Shown: positions 1-12,406, counted from the first letter of the stretch. The stretch: DNA of 64,000 nucleotides from Rutidosis leptorrhynchoides (GCF_046630445.1 NC_092340.1:24564001-24628000), one strand, 5' to 3'. The notes: generated by a model not told the origin, from the sequence alone. Program-made: numbers and translations.

Positions 1-377
1 TTTATGTTTTTATACATGTTTCCATATTAACTTCGCACTCTTTCGCTCTTGTACGTTCTAAATAACACAACAATGAAAAGTGTAGAAAACCAACAATTGT
101 AGCTTTGTTGGTGTATATCTTTGAATTATATGAGGTGCATTTTGTTGTTAGAGGTGTCATTAACACAATAAAATTATTGTGAACAGCGGTAAATCACTGA
201 TTTTGTGGTGAAAGTTACTTTATTGTACAATTATTTTATCTGTATCAATAACAAATCTTAGTGTTGTCGTTATAAAAATTATTTCATGAATATATAACTT
301 TTTAAGTATTAATGTATGTATTTAATACTAGTTATTTAAATCTAATATTATTATTTTATAGAAAATGATGAGCATAT
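1..377. other. AT-rich flank, no gene seen
   Basis: AT-rich sequence left of the copia element. I see no convincing exon or repeat in it. The last five bases (CATAT, 373-377) are the left target-site duplication of the element that follows. Confidence 0.6.
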
Positions 378-638
378 TGTTAAATAATATAAATAAAAGA
401 TGAAGTACCTGCAAGTGTGATAAAGTCTCTGCAAGTGGGAGCATGCTCAACAACAAACGGATATATTCCTGCATACTTTGTCTAGTTTAGTTTTTTCACA
501 TATATTTTATAGTTAGTCTCATTCTCTAGATTAGGTCCTTAGGTGTATAAGAACCACTTGAACTATCACTTGTAAACTACTTTTCAGTTTGAAATAACTG
601 AACATATCAATAAACATTATCAAATTATCTTGAGAACA
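378..638 (+). repeat. copia 5' LTR
   Basis: 261 bp, begins TGTTAAATAATA and ends GAGAACA. Matches 5558-5818 with one visible base difference. It contains the promoter of the element by family analogy; I do not assign a TATA box. Confidence 0.95.
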
Positions 639-650
639 TAGTATCAGAGC
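639..650 (+). other. copia primer binding site
   Basis: TAGTATCAGAGC directly after the 5' LTR. This matches the plant initiator-Met-tRNA primer site TGGTATCAGAGC except at one base. Confidence 0.85.
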
Positions 651-708
651 TAAAGGAGTGTTGATTCTGGATCAAACACCCGTGTTAAGCTTAAATCATT
701 TACCTTGA

Positions 709-2154
709 GTGGCTGCCATGTCTTCCGACGGTAGCCAACCTCAATCAAACCCACTCAATAGTAGTACAAGCCATGAATTATCAAACCAACTTGCTGATCT
801 ATTGAAGAACAGCCTCCAAACCCAACCAAAATTATCCGACAGTTTAAAGATCAACATCAACTTAACTAGCCAAAATTATGCACTTTGGTCAAGAATGATC
901 AAGGTGGCTATAGGAGGAAAGTCTAAAAACCTCCTAAACCACCTCGTATCAAACCCACCTGAAAAAGACGATTCAAAATTCGAACAATGGGAGCAAGAAG
1001 ACCTCATTGTTTTTTCATGGCTAATCCAAAATATAGAGCCAAGTATTGCAAGCAACTTAACCGAATTTGCTACGGCTAAGTTGTTGTGGGATGCTCTTGT
1101 AACCACATATAGCAGTGGTAAAGACAAACTCCAGAATTTTGACTTACATGTTAAGGCTAACGACATCAAGCAAAAAGATAAGTCACTTGAGGATCTATGG
1201 ATCACATTACAAGGAATCTGGGGCGAGATCGATAGAAGAGACCCGAATCCCATGAAGTGTTCCACAGATATCGTAATGTACAATCAAATTAGAGCTGAAC
1301 AAAAATTGTTTCAATTTCTTAATGCTCTTAACAAACAATACGATCAGACCAAACGTGAGTTACTCCGGTGGGATCCTCTACCATCTGCAGAGGAGGCTTA
1401 TGCGGCTGTACGAAAGGAGATGGCTCACCAACAGATTCTGAGTGGCATTGACATCACACCAAATAAAGGTGGAATCGGAAGTGGATTAGCCACAACAGAA
1501 GGGGTTGGGCCGAACACAAGAGACCACCGCAGTAGCCGTGGACCACCACCAAGAACCACCTGTGGGTCAACATCATCTCGTATTGATAAATCGAAATTAG
1601 TTTGCACCAAGTGTGGAAAACAAAGGCATACCAGGGAGCAATGTTTTGAGATTAAAGGCTACCCGGAATGGTGGACTAAACCGGGAAAGGTAGCGGCGGA
1701 AACGACGGAGCCACCACCAGCCACCACCGATCGAGAACCCAATTTAGGGTTCGGAGGAGTCGCAGCAACCACCAACGAACAAGGTATGTTTCTCAGACCT
1801 TTCTCATCTCCTTTTCAAAATTGTAGCTCCAATAAGATAAGAGACAAATTGAATTTGGGAAATAGAGAAAGAATTCATGAGATTAACTTGGGAATTCAGA
1901 TGAATCTGAAAAAGGGTAGAGACAAACATGCGTACATAGGGAATACCAAAGAGGTAACATGTACTGATCAAAGTCATACTAGGATAGAATCCAAGGAAAC
2001 GGTTGGGCTTGATGGACATAAGTCTCATAGTGGGCCTGTTAGTGGGCTTGATATAAGAAATAAGTTTATTGAGAAAGACATGCCTGATAGAAGTAATAAA
2101 ATTAGCCTAGGAAACTCTAGACATTATATTGGGCCTGTTAAGAAGGATCGATAA
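709..2154 (+). CDS. gag: copia gag (capsid/nucleocapsid) region
   Basis: An open frame of 481 codons starting with an ATG 70 bp after the 5' LTR. The N-terminal part has the plant copia gag pattern: the NYALWSRM motif around residue 60 and a helical capsid-like region with LWDAL and LWITLQGIW motifs. Near residue 300 a CX2CX4HX4C zinc knuckle (CTKCGKQRHTREQC) marks the nucleocapsid. The tail after the knuckle is low in recognisable motifs. In this family the protein packages the element RNA in cytoplasmic particles. Confidence 0.85.
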   Translation: MAAMSSDGSQPQSNPLNSSTSHELSNQLADLLKNSLQTQPKLSDSLKININLTSQNYALWSRMIKVAIGGKSKNLLNHLVSNPPEKDDSKFEQWEQEDLIVFSWLIQNIEPSIASNLTEFATAKLLWDALVTTYSSGKDKLQNFDLHVKANDIKQKDKSLEDLWITLQGIWGEIDRRDPNPMKCSTDIVMYNQIRAEQKLFQFLNALNKQYDQTKRELLRWDPLPSAEEAYAAVRKEMAHQQILSGIDITPNKGGIGSGLATTEGVGPNTRDHRSSRGPPPRTTCGSTSSRIDKSKLVCTKCGKQRHTREQCFEIKGYPEWWTKPGKVAAETTEPPPATTDREPNLGFGGVAATTNEQGMFLRPFSSPFQNCSSNKIRDKLNLGNRERIHEINLGIQMNLKKGRDKHAYIGNTKEVTCTDQSHTRIESKETVGLDGHKSHSGPVSGLDIRNKFIEKDMPDRSNKISLGNSRHYIGPVKKDR

Positions 2155-2223
2155 AAGGAAAAATATAAAACGTGCCTAGAAAAATCTAAACTTATTATTC
2201 CTTGTCAAAATAGTTTCTCGGCC

Positions 2224-5200
2224 TTGTCAAAGAAACAAGACGATGAGATGTCCCGGTCCGAGGCAAATATAGTCTCTGAAAATTTTAAAACTAATTCATG
2301 TATACTTGATTGTGGGGCCACGGACACAATGACCTTTGATAAAAATGATATTGTTTTTAAAACTAAACCGAAAAGGAATAAAATTCAAACTGCTAAAGGT
2401 GAAGTTATTAATGTTAAAGGTGGTGGAACTATCGAAATTTCACCAACGATTAAATTACCTAATTGTCTATATATTCCAGCTTTGTCTCATAAGCTGTTAT
2501 CGGTAAGTCATGTAACAAAAGAATTAAACTGTAAAGTCCTCATGTATCCAACATTCTGCATCTTGCAGGATATTCGGACGGGGACGGTGATTGGGCGTGG
2601 CACTGAAAAAAAGGGCTATATTATATTGACGAAGTTTCTCAACGGGGTACTGTGTTGCTTGCTCACGGAACACCCACGAGAGAAGCTTGGTTATGGCATC
2701 GAAGACTGGGACATCCTTCAGTCGGATATCTACGTTTTTTATTTCCTAGTTTATTTCCTTCTAATGTTAACTTATGTTGTGAAACTTGTATTTTGGCGAA
2801 AAGCCATCGTAGTACCTTTAAACCTTCTAATATTCGGAAGAATGTACCTTTTGCTTTAATTCATTCTGATGTTTGGGGACCGGCTCCGATTAATGGGGGG
2901 GAAAACTTTAGATACTTTGTTACTTTTATTGATGATTGTACTCGGATGACATGGATCTATTTTTTAACACACAAATCCGACGTTTATGAAATTTTTTGTC
3001 TCTTTTATAAAATGGTTCAAACCCAATTTTACAAAAACATACAAATCTTAAGGTCAGATAATGGGGGGGAATTTGTAAACGCATCTATGAAATGTTTTTT
3101 GAAGAAAAAGGAATTATTCACCAAACCTCGTGTGCTCATACCCCGGAACAAAATGGTGTAGCCGAACAAAAAAATCGGATACTTCTAGAAATGACTAGAG
3201 CTTTAATTTTCGAATCCAAGGTTCCGAAAAGTTTTTGGCCCGAAGCACTTGCTACCGCAACCTATCTTATAAACCGGTTACCCACTAAGATTCTTGGTTC
3301 AAAAACTCCTCGGGATGTCTTATCTCAATTTGTGACTCTCCCGTCCTCACTTAACCTTAAACCTCGAGTTTTTGGGTGCTCGGTCTTTGTTCACATACCA
3401 AAACATGAGCGTACTAAACTTGATCCATGTGCCGAGAAGTGTGTTATGGTTGGTTATGGTATCAACCAAAAAGGGTATCGATGTTATAATCCCAAAAGCC
3501 GGAACATTATTACCACAATGAACTGTGATTTTATTAAAACTGAATATTTTTATAATAACACCCAACTCACGAGTGAGGGGGAGAATAAAGATAATGACAC
3601 TCTAAGTTGGATGACGTGGGTACCACCTCTTACACCAAACCCCGAGCTTACACCAAACCCCGAGCTAATACCAAACCCTGAACCTGTAGAACCAAACCCC
3701 GAACCTGTACAAATTTCGACATCAAACCCCGATCCAACACAAAACCATGAACCCACAGAAAATATCCCATTAAACCATGAGACTATTGAAACTTCCTCGA
3801 GTAATGAACACCAAACTCAAGAGGAACGAACCAATTCCGATGAAACCACTCAACAATATGTCCTACCTCCGAGAGCCAATAGAGGTGTTCCACCGAAACG
3901 ATACTCACCAGAAAAGGAAATTCAGAGATCTAGATATCTCATGGCTAATATAGCACAAGGAAATCTATCAAAAGAAGCTCAACAATTTCATTCCGCAATT
4001 TACTCTGAAAATATTCCAACTTCTGTTGAACAAGCTTTAAAATCAAAAAACTGGAAAAAAGCAATGGATGTTGAAATGGAAGCTTTAAATGATAATGACA
4101 CCTGGGAAAAATGTGTCATACCTCAAGGAAAAAAACCAGTAGGATGTCGATGGGTATTTACGGTAAAGCACAAAGCAGATGGTACTATTGAAAGGTATAA
4201 AGCTCGACTGGTTGCGAAAGGGTACACTCAAACTTATGGGATAGATTATTCAGAGACCTTTTCCCCGGTTGCAAAGATTGATACTATCCGAGTTCTCTTT
4301 TCAATCGCTGCAAATGAAGACTGGCCACTTCACCAATTTGATGTAAAAAATGCTTTTCTCCATGGTGAATTAAAAGAAGAAGTTTATATGGAAGCTCCAC
4401 CGGGATTCGCCGAAAACTTCAAAAACAGGGAAGTCTGTCGACTTAAAAAGGCTTTATATGGGTTAAAACAATCTCCGCGGGCTTGGTTTAGGAGATTTAC
4501 ACTAGCTATGAAAAATTATGGTTTTAAACAAAGTAATTCAGATCATACAATATTTCTTAAACAAAGAGGTAATATTATCACATGCTTGATTATTTATGTT
4601 GATGACATGATAATTACCGGAAATGATAAAGAAGAAATTTCAAAACTAAAAACAAATTTATTTAACGAATTTGAAATGAAAGATTTAGGCAGACTTAAAT
4701 ATTTTTTAGGGATTGAAGTATTACGATCTCAACGGGGAATATTTATCTGTCAAAAGAAGTATATTCTTGATTTCCATGCAGAAACAGGCATGATCGATTG
4801 TAAACCAGCTGATACTCCTATGATTCCAAACCAAAAGATATATATGGAAGATGAAGCCGATCTTGCTGACAAAGGAAGGTATCAAAGACTCGTAGGAAAA
4901 CTTATCTACCTCGCTCATACTCGACCGGATATAGCACATGCAGTTGGGGTTGTGAGTCAATTCATGCATCAACCACAAGTTCACCATATGGAAGCAGTAA
5001 TCAGAATTATCAGATATTTAAAGAAGACAGCTGGTCATGGAGTTGTGTTTAAAAAGAATGGACACCTAGAAGCTCAAATTTATACAGATGCTAGCTGGGC
5101 CGGAGAAAAAGGGGATAGAAGGTCTACATCAGGATTCTTTACCCTTGTAGGAGGTAATCTAGTTGCATGGAGGAGTAAGAAACAAAAGGTGGTTTCACTC

Positions 5201-5563
5201 TCAAGTGCCGAGTCAGAATTCAGAGGGATAGCAAAGGGAGTAGTTGAAGCCTTATGGATTAAAAAGTTACTAACAGAAGTTGGGTTCCGACCAAAAGAAG
5301 CTATTCAGATTATGTGCGACAATGAAGCTGCAATAGCTATCTCAGAAAATCCAGTTCAACATGATCGAACAAAACATGTTGAAGTGGATAGACATTTCAT
5401 CAGAGAAAAACTGGATGCTGAAATTATTTCTTTACCACACGTCAGATCAGAGGACCAATTGGCCGACATCCTAACGAAGTCAGTAAATGGAAGACTCTTC
5501 AGTGATGTTCTTGTCAAGTTGAATATCGGAAACTCCACTATTCAACTTGAGGGGGAGTGTTAA
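2224..5563 (+). pseudogene. pol: copia pol region, broken
   Basis: Fossil pol in copia order. A protease with the LDCGATDTM active-site region comes first. The integrase zinc region (HRRLGHPS and a CX2C pair) and a core with HSDVWGP and DNGGEF follow. Then comes a proline-rich linker, then reverse transcriptase (RWVFTVKHKADG, QFDVKNAFLHGEL, YVDDMIITG) and RNase H (YTDASWAG, SSAESEF, KHVEVDRHFIREKL). It carries about two or three breaks and cannot be read as one protein. The linker holds a run of near-repeats of the type NPEP/NPEL, encoded by a short tandem repeat at about 3630-3750. Confidence 0.9.
5549..5557 (+). other. copia polypurine tract
   Basis: GAGGGGGAG abuts the 3' LTR. This is the expected plus-strand primer of the family. 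Confidence 0.85.
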
Positions 5564-5818
5564 ATAATATAAATAAAAGATGAAGTACCTGCAAGTGTGA
5601 TAAAGTCTCTGCAAGTGGGAGCATGCTCAACAACAAACGGATATATTCCTGCATACTTTGTCTAGTTTAGTTTTTTCACATATATTTTATAGTTAGTCCC
5701 ATTCTCTAGATTAGGTCCTTAGGTGTATAAGAACCACTTGAACTATCACTTGTAAACTACTTTTCAGTTTGAAATAACTGAACATATCAATAAACATTAT
5801 CAAATTATCTTGAGAACA
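5558..5818 (+). repeat. copia 3' LTR
   Basis: 261 bp copy of 378-638, followed by the right CATAT target duplication (5819-5823). Confidence 0.95.
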
Positions 5819-5823
5819 CATAT

Positions 5824-7429
5824 CCCTTTAAGACTATGTTTACACATATCATATTTAACTTAATTTCTTTTACAATTCACAATTTCAATGTTCAGATACT
5901 TAAATCAAACTTACATAAGGAAAATCATTAATTAAGTTAAAATTAATCGTAGCTTTAAGGGTTACGTTCGGAAAAAAAGTCATGTGATTTTTTTAAAAGT
6001 TTATAAAGGTTCATAATAGATTATTAAGCCACAAATGAAGACATATAACAGTTGTATGCTAAATATGGAGACTTTCATTGCTTTTCGTGAAAACTCAAAA
6101 TTATTATTTGTATGCATTAACCTTGTAAAAAATATATGTCCAAATGCATGAAGAGGGCAGTATATTTGAAATGATCACGTTCATTTTACGATTATATTTG
6201 AATTTGTTATCTCTTATGACATGTAGATTTGGTATGGACACTTTAGGATAACAGTTTAAAATAACGTATAAAATATTTTAAATAATAGTTTCATGTTCAA
6301 TAACTTGTTAAATAACTAAACTTCTCAAATCACACATAAAATATGTGATGTGAGTTATGAGAGAAAATATTATTTAGCTAATAGGATTTATCCGTATTTG
6401 ACATCTTAAAAAACACTTTTACAAAGGTCAAACAAGGTTAAAGGAGAAGAAAAGGAATAGGAAAAAAAAAAGTGAATTACGCATGTTAGTGTTCTTGTGC
6501 TCGCTAGTCTCATATGCCAAAGAACGTTTGAGAGAATGCCCCAACACGACCAACATAACATGTTGTGACTGAAGGGAGGTGACAGCTAAGTGTGAGAACG
6601 CTATGTAACAAATGGTGTTAGTAATTATAAATGACATGACATGATGTATGCGTTCAATGCTATTACTTTTTCATGAAAAAAGGCAATAACATATAACGGA
6701 TTCGAAAACCAACAAGTATAACCAATAAAATAGGAAATTCAAACTAGGACGACTAAACATTAGAACATAAACACACGTCCCACCAACGAGGTGGAAAAAC
6801 ATTTTCTAAGGAAACAAAACTAGTATAAACACGACAACATAAAAGACACATAACTACTGATTGACTAAAAGAAAAAATAATAGCGTTGAGAATGACGACC
6901 GTCAGTACAACAACCAAACAAACACAAACTACGAAACCGCCTTAACCCAACTGAAAAAACAACATAATCCTTCAAAACAAATACCACGATGAGACCCCTG
7001 AGCAAGAGAATGTCAACGAATTCCGACGCATAAATAACTGGCCAAAAGAGAACCAACCACCACGAAACCATATCTCCACCATATCAGGGAACCTATCACC
7101 ACCAAACCATGCTATATTGACAAAAACGTTCACAAAACCCATTAATGTAACTTTACCTTTCGGTGTAAAATACATAAGAAGTTTAATTAGGTAATTGCCG
7201 TTAATTTCATCATTCATGGACCCCACACACATTTTTTTATTGATTTTATCACATAAAAAATTAAACAATTCAACTCTTAAATTGCTCCCTATATTTGACC
7301 CCCAATTCTTCATTCATTTCCCCTGAATTTTCCTCCCGCTTTCTTTCATTCCATAACTTAACTACTCATATATAATCAAAAAAACTTCCACACCAATTCA
7401 AATCTATTAATCAAAACAATTAATTAATT
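5824..7429. other. intergenic, upstream of membrane-protein gene
   Basis: AT-rich sequence with only short chance reading frames. A TATA-like stretch (CATATATAATC, about 7368-7378) lies roughly 60 bp upstream of the ATG at 7430 and could be the core promoter of that gene. I see no clear repeat. Confidence 0.5.
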
Positions 7430-9759
7430 ATGGGGTTTTTAAAAGATGAAAGAAGTAAGAAAGCTTTAAGAGGATTTAAAACCCTCTTCTTTTTAGTAAC
7501 CATGATTATATCATTTCTGTTTTTTTCTGCTCCGATACTATTCGCCGTCGCCGATGCTTTACTTCCGACAGCTCTGTTATCAGCTTCTCTATCTTCTCCG
7601 GCCGATTCTCCGTTCCCTGATCCCTCACCGGCGTTCTCGTTCTTCCAAACTTTGTCTTCTCATTTAATCAATTACGATTTCCGGTACTCGTTGATTGATA
7701 TTCCGATAATTTCGATCTTCCGATCAGCCATCATTTTATGTAAGCAGCTGCCTTATTAAAAAACTAGTAGACTATTTAATTTAATTTGATGATTATATAA
7801 ATATAAATAAATTGATTGGATTTTGTTGTGATTCTGTTAGGTGTGTACGGATTATGTGATGGACCGGGATTATCAAGGGGACCGTATTTAACAATAACGA
7901 CGTTTTGTTCGGTCGTTTCGTTGTTGTTTGTATCGGTGAAAGCGGCTTATGTGTTTGGTGGGAGTAGTAGTGGTTTCACGGCTGCTGACGTGGCGTTGTT
8001 TGGTTGTTCGTTGTCGTTGGCCGTCGCGCATATCGTGGTGGCGTACCGGACGAGCTGTAGAGAACGACGGAAGCTTCTTGTTTATAAAATTGACATTGAA
8101 GCTGTAAGTATAGTTTCCTTTCTGATCAAGATTATTTCATACGGAGTAGTTTTGATTTTTAAATTAATTTATTTTTTTTTTAATTAAAGATATGATTTTT
8201 TTTGTTTATAACCCGAAAATAAAGATTCATACCCATTTAACAACATATCGAAAGTCACCCCTCGAATTTAGTTTTGCTTTTATTCACACCTACGTAATAG
8301 ACTATGCAATTGAAGTTGTACACTATGTATTAGGTGTTGTATGTTATACTCCCCCAGAGTATTCTCTATATCTCTATCTCTACAAGTTATTAGTGCTGAA
8401 AATAAAATAAAAATATAATTTAATATACGGAGTAAATACAATATTAAGCTGAATATATGTTTGGGGATAAGATAGAAAACGGAAAATACTCGATTATTGG
8501 AAATATGATCTATATTTATCTAGGCGTTCGAATACCCGACTATTTAGGTATTCAAAATGTTATCAAAAACTTTTTGAGCTAGGGCATTGAATAGTGATTT
8601 TTCAAAATGTCAAGTAATTAAATTAAATTTAAATTATATAAAATAATATGAATATTTAACATATTTAGTACATTGATAATATTTTTTTTTATTCTGAGTA
8701 TTACTCAATTTTAATATTTGACATTCTGAATACTAACATATACTGTACTATTCAAAATTTCAAATATATTGAAATTTGAATATTCTAAACTTCTAATATT
8801 CAAAAATAAACGCTAGGATGTACACACGTGAAAATGTGGCCTCCATTACGAAAAGGCGTAGGATGTTTTTCTTGTTTGGCCATTGTTGACTATATTAAGG
8901 AGTAGAGAGTAATTTAAAGCTTGTATATCTGATAATTTTATTTGATTGTTTATTTATTAATCCAAATTAAAAATATAATCACAAAGAAAAATAGTTAATC
9001 GTATTGGCAGTTAATTTCATAGTAGGAGTTCTAGTGAGGGGACCCTCCTTGGCCGGACCATAACATGCCAACTACAAGGGAAAATGTCCAATTTGCAGGG
9101 TAATAAATTGATCTTGACCCTTCAAGAACTTGACTTTATACGCGTTTTTTATTTCCTTTTTCTTCAAGAAATAAAAATATCTATGCTTTTTAGGCTTTCC
9201 TCCAATTTCGAACAATGGAAATGTAACTCATTTCCTTCATAACATAACCGTGTGAACGTACATATTCATACATTTGGTTTGTAGTGCATTGTCCACGTCG
9301 AATGTTAGAAACAGGAAATGGACCTAAATCCTTTTGGAACAAAATTTGCCACATATAATACATATAACTAAAACTATAGTGCATTAGTGCGACATAGCTA
9401 AGCCGAAAGGGTTTTAAGGGATCATAACATTAGCATACCATAACTTTCAAATAACGCATAGGGACTTTATTCTTAGGAAATGGACACTGTACAGCCTTTA
9501 ATGCATGGATTACATGATAGAAATTCACCCATACCCTTTTGATGTAACTTTAAAAAGATTATTATGCAAGATTTGAACTTTTTTATAAATTCGAAAAAGG
9601 GTTAGCTTTATTCAACCAAGATAAGTAGATAATTGAGTATAAAAATACTAACAAGTTGGGGTTGGTTTGAATTTTCAGGTGTCCACATTCAAGAATGGGT
9701 TTCCAAGGTACTCAAAGATTCTTCAAGATGAACGGATCAAAGTGAAAGTGCAAAACTAA
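7430..9759 (+). CDS. Conserved plant membrane protein, three exons
   Basis: Exons 7430-7739, 7841-8103 and 9679-9759 join with GT-AG introns in matching phase to 217 codons plus TAA. The N-terminus is a short basic stretch followed by a hydrophobic segment (about residues 18-42, TLFFLVTMIISFLFF), then a serine/proline loop. A second hydrophobic stretch runs across the first splice (SAIILCVYGLCDGPG), followed by SRGPYLTITTFCSVVSLLF and AALFG-type helix segments, giving about four membrane spans. The block VYGLCDGPGLSRGPYL and the ending VAYRTSCRERRKLLVYKID match a plant protein family I recall; some annotations link it to alpha/beta hydrolases, but no hydrolase domain is visible here. The third exon (VSTFKNGFPRYSKIL) is placed by splice phase and resemblance, and is the least certain. 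Function unknown. Confidence 0.7.
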
Positions 9760-11255
9760 AAGTTGAAGCATAACTGTTCCCATTTCAACTTCAATCTTTT
9801 CAATGGCCCACATCCAAGTTTCAGGTAAACCGAATATTTATATACAAGTGTGAATACTAATTTGTACTTACAACTCATCAAACAAAGCTGTTGGTGGTTT
9901 GAATTGTCCCATTGTGTGGGTCATTTGGTCTTGGTGCATATAAATATTATGGTAAAATGTTTTGTCAAGGTCCATGCCAACACATTTTCCCAGAGAACAG
10001 ATTGTTTGGTACATAAAAAAATGTCACTTTTTCCCTACAATCTGTCTTGTTATTGAACCAAATTCAGTCATCACCATGTGCTCCACCCCTTAACATTTGG
10101 CAGTTTACTCATGTTCAACATGGGTATCATCACTTTTGTCCAAAATTTCAGTTGGCATTAGTTTATTAGGCTATCTAGGATCCTCTGTTTTTTATTATTT
10201 TACTTGTTATAATTTAATATACTTGGTAGGTTGGTACATATGCCAAAACATGAAAGTAATCTTTGTTTTGTGATGTTGTTTGTGTAGGTTATCCGAAGGA
10301 GAACCGTTACTTGATGGCCAAACATGAAAAGATAACCAAGATACATACATTGTTTATATACACGATCAAGTTTGAGTACATATGTAAACTATGCAGATTT
10401 TTCTTCTTTTTTTTTTAGATAGAAGTGGGAGTTTAAGTATCGGGTTTGAGATCTATCTTCCACGAAAAAATATGTATAGATTAATTTTGTTTTCACTAGA
10501 GAACGAAATATTTAAGCACGTTTTGTGGACATTATATGCTACAACGCCAAATTCAAGAATCTCGAATGATATAACTCATTTGACGTCGTGCATTCCATAA
10601 AACTTTATAAAGAGGAATGTCAAGTAAAATCTTTAACAGCATAACGAATGATCTCAACATGGTAGACACATCGTGTGATATGACGATACCTAAGATTCTT
10701 TGAGTTTACAGTCTTGAAATTATGTACAATGGATTTTGTAAATCTATAATAGAAATGTTTTTATAACTCAACATCGATCCAAAGTCCACCTGAAAAATAC
10801 TGAAAGAGTACAGAGCATAAACTACGGCGACCGGCCCGGAGAGGCAGGAATATAAGTATATACAAATACAAATAAATGTCATATTGATTCGCTTGGTATT
10901 AACTAATTTTGTTAATACCAAATATTGGTACAACTCAGAAAAAGAATCTAAACAAGGTGGAAAAATAGATGGATACAACAGCAAGCTTTTGAACATTCTT
11001 TTACATCATTTTTTACATATAAGCCAGGCCCTATGGAAATCATAACGATTTAAAAAGAACCTCTTAAAAAAAAACATAGTTAAGTACTTGTAAAAATACT
11101 TCAAAATTTCTTAATAAAGACGTTATGAAGGCATATTTAGACCAGTACTATCGTATTAAGTTGAAGGATTGCCACTGTTATAAGGATACAAACAACCTAT
11201 TCTCTATTATGTGGTTGTAATTTGAAAATTCCTTTTTGGTGTGTTTTGATTTTAA
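9760..11255. other. intergenic, 3' side of membrane-protein gene
   Basis: AT-rich with scattered short frames. A stretch at about 10279-10400 follows a possible splice acceptor and stays open for about 40 codons, but resembles no family I know. I call no gene. Confidence 0.5.
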
Positions 11256-11373
11256 CTAGTCCGGACCGGCCCGCGCGTTGCGGCGGGAGCTTTCGGGCTG
11301 TGTATTCATATTTAACGTAGCGTTGTGTATTTACAGAGGGGAACACGGCCCATGTTTTAAGCGTCGTTTTAGA

Positions 11374-11774
11374 TGTCGTTGTGTTAAGCGTTTTTTAAAA
11401 AGTATCCGTTTCGAACGTAATTAGTTTTGTTGTGTTCAATAAATTTTTTCGAGTGTAACGGTGTTATCGAAAAAATTTAACTCACGGCGAGCAGAAAGAT
11501 ACGGGCTGTCGTTGTGTTTAGCGTTATTTTAAAAAGTGTTCGTTTCGAACGTGGTTAGTTTCGTTTTGTTCATAAAATTATTTCGAGTCTGACGCTACCG
11601 TCGAAAAAATTTAACTCGTGGCGAGCGGGAAGATACGGGTTGTCGTTGTGTTTAGTATTTTTTTAAAAATTGTCCATTTCGCGTATAGTTAGTCCCGTTG
11701 GGTTCGTAAGATTTTTCCGAATTGAACGGTGGTCTCGAAAAAATTTAACTCGCACCGAGCGAGAAGATAGGGCC
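11374..11774. repeat. Three tandem units of about 134 bp inside the Helitron
   Basis: Units start at about 11374, 11507 and 11641, each opening with TGTCGTTGTGTT. Each carries a TCGAAAAAATTTAACTC core and ends near a GAAGATA-type motif. Divergence between units is visible, so the array is not fresh. The array lies next to the Helitron 3' end. Confidence 0.75.
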
Positions 11775-11821
11775 GTTATAAATTCGGGTGGAATTAGTTT
11801 CTTTTATTTTAATAACATTAT

Positions 11822-12406
11822 ACATTTACACTTTTAACCCCTGAAAAAGTGTAAACTTAAGGGATCGTAATGTAAATATAGCCGAAGTTGAGGGACCGGT
11901 TGTAATGTGAACGCAAACTCAAAACTACACTCCAATATAATTAAAACTACACATTTTGCACGTTTAACCTCTGAAAAAGTGTAAACTTGATGGATCGTTA
12001 TGTAAATATTGCCGAAGTTGAGGGACCGGTTGTAATGTGAACGCAAACTCAAAACTACACTCCAATATAATTAAAACTACACATTTTGCCATCCCTTTTA
12101 GTATATAAGGGTTATACATTTACACTTTTAACCACTGAAAAAGTGTAAACTTGAGAGATCGTAATGTAAATATAGCCGAAGTTGAGGAACCGGTTGTAAT
12201 GTGAACGCAAACTCAAAACTACACTCTAATATAATTAAAACTACACATTTTGCACTTTTAACCCCTGAAAAAATGTAAACTTGAGGAATCATTATGTAAA
12301 TATAGTCGAAGTTGAAGGACCAGTTATAATGTGAACGCAAACTCAAAACTGCACTATAATATAATTAAAACTACATATTTTGTCATTCCTTTTAGTATAT
12401 AAGGGA
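11822..12406. repeat. Duplicated Helitron 5'-end block (130-bp units, 294-bp period)
   Basis: The motif CTGAAAAAGTGTAAAC or a close variant recurs at 11841, 11971, 12135 and 12265. Units are 130 bp and come in two pairs. Each pair ends with the terminal 18-mer CCTTTTAGTATATAAGGG (12094-12111, 12388-12405), so the whole block repeats with a period of 294 bp. A third copy of the 18-mer lies just outside at 12409-12426. Confidence 0.85.

Larger units (their letters stand above)
378..5818 (+). mobile_element. Ty1/copia LTR retrotransposon, RE1-like, young
   Basis: Complete in outline: two 261-bp LTRs (TG...CA), flanking 5-bp duplications CATAT (373-377 and 5819-5823), a Met-tRNA primer site, a polypurine tract, gag, and pol in the order protease, integrase, reverse transcriptase, RNase H, which is the copia order. 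The two LTRs differ at a single base that I can see, so insertion is recent, within a few hundred thousand years at usual plant rates. The coding part is broken, with about three breaks, so it is a recent fossil rather than a working autonomous copy. The family belongs to the plant RE1-like copias; I do not assign a finer lineage. Confidence 0.95.
11256..12406 (-). mobile_element. Non-autonomous Helitron
   Basis: Read on the minus strand, the element begins TCCCTTATATACTAAAAGG at 12406 and ends CTAG at 11256. A hairpin-forming run (CCGCCGCAACGCGCGG type) lies about 11 bp before the end. The flanking bases are A before the TC and T after the CTAG, exactly the A/T target rule of Helitrons. There is no Rep/helicase reading frame, so it is a 1.15-kb passenger that would depend on another copy. 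The interior is two tandem-repeat blocks, described separately. Confidence 0.75.

Noticed and set aside
10279-10400. Possible extra exon of the membrane-protein gene
   Set aside because: A good acceptor-like site precedes a 40-codon open stretch, but no family similarity exists and the gene already ends in phase at 9759.
11374-12395. Possible CRISPR-like array
   Set aside because: Units are contiguous tandem repeats without unique spacers, in a plant Helitron.
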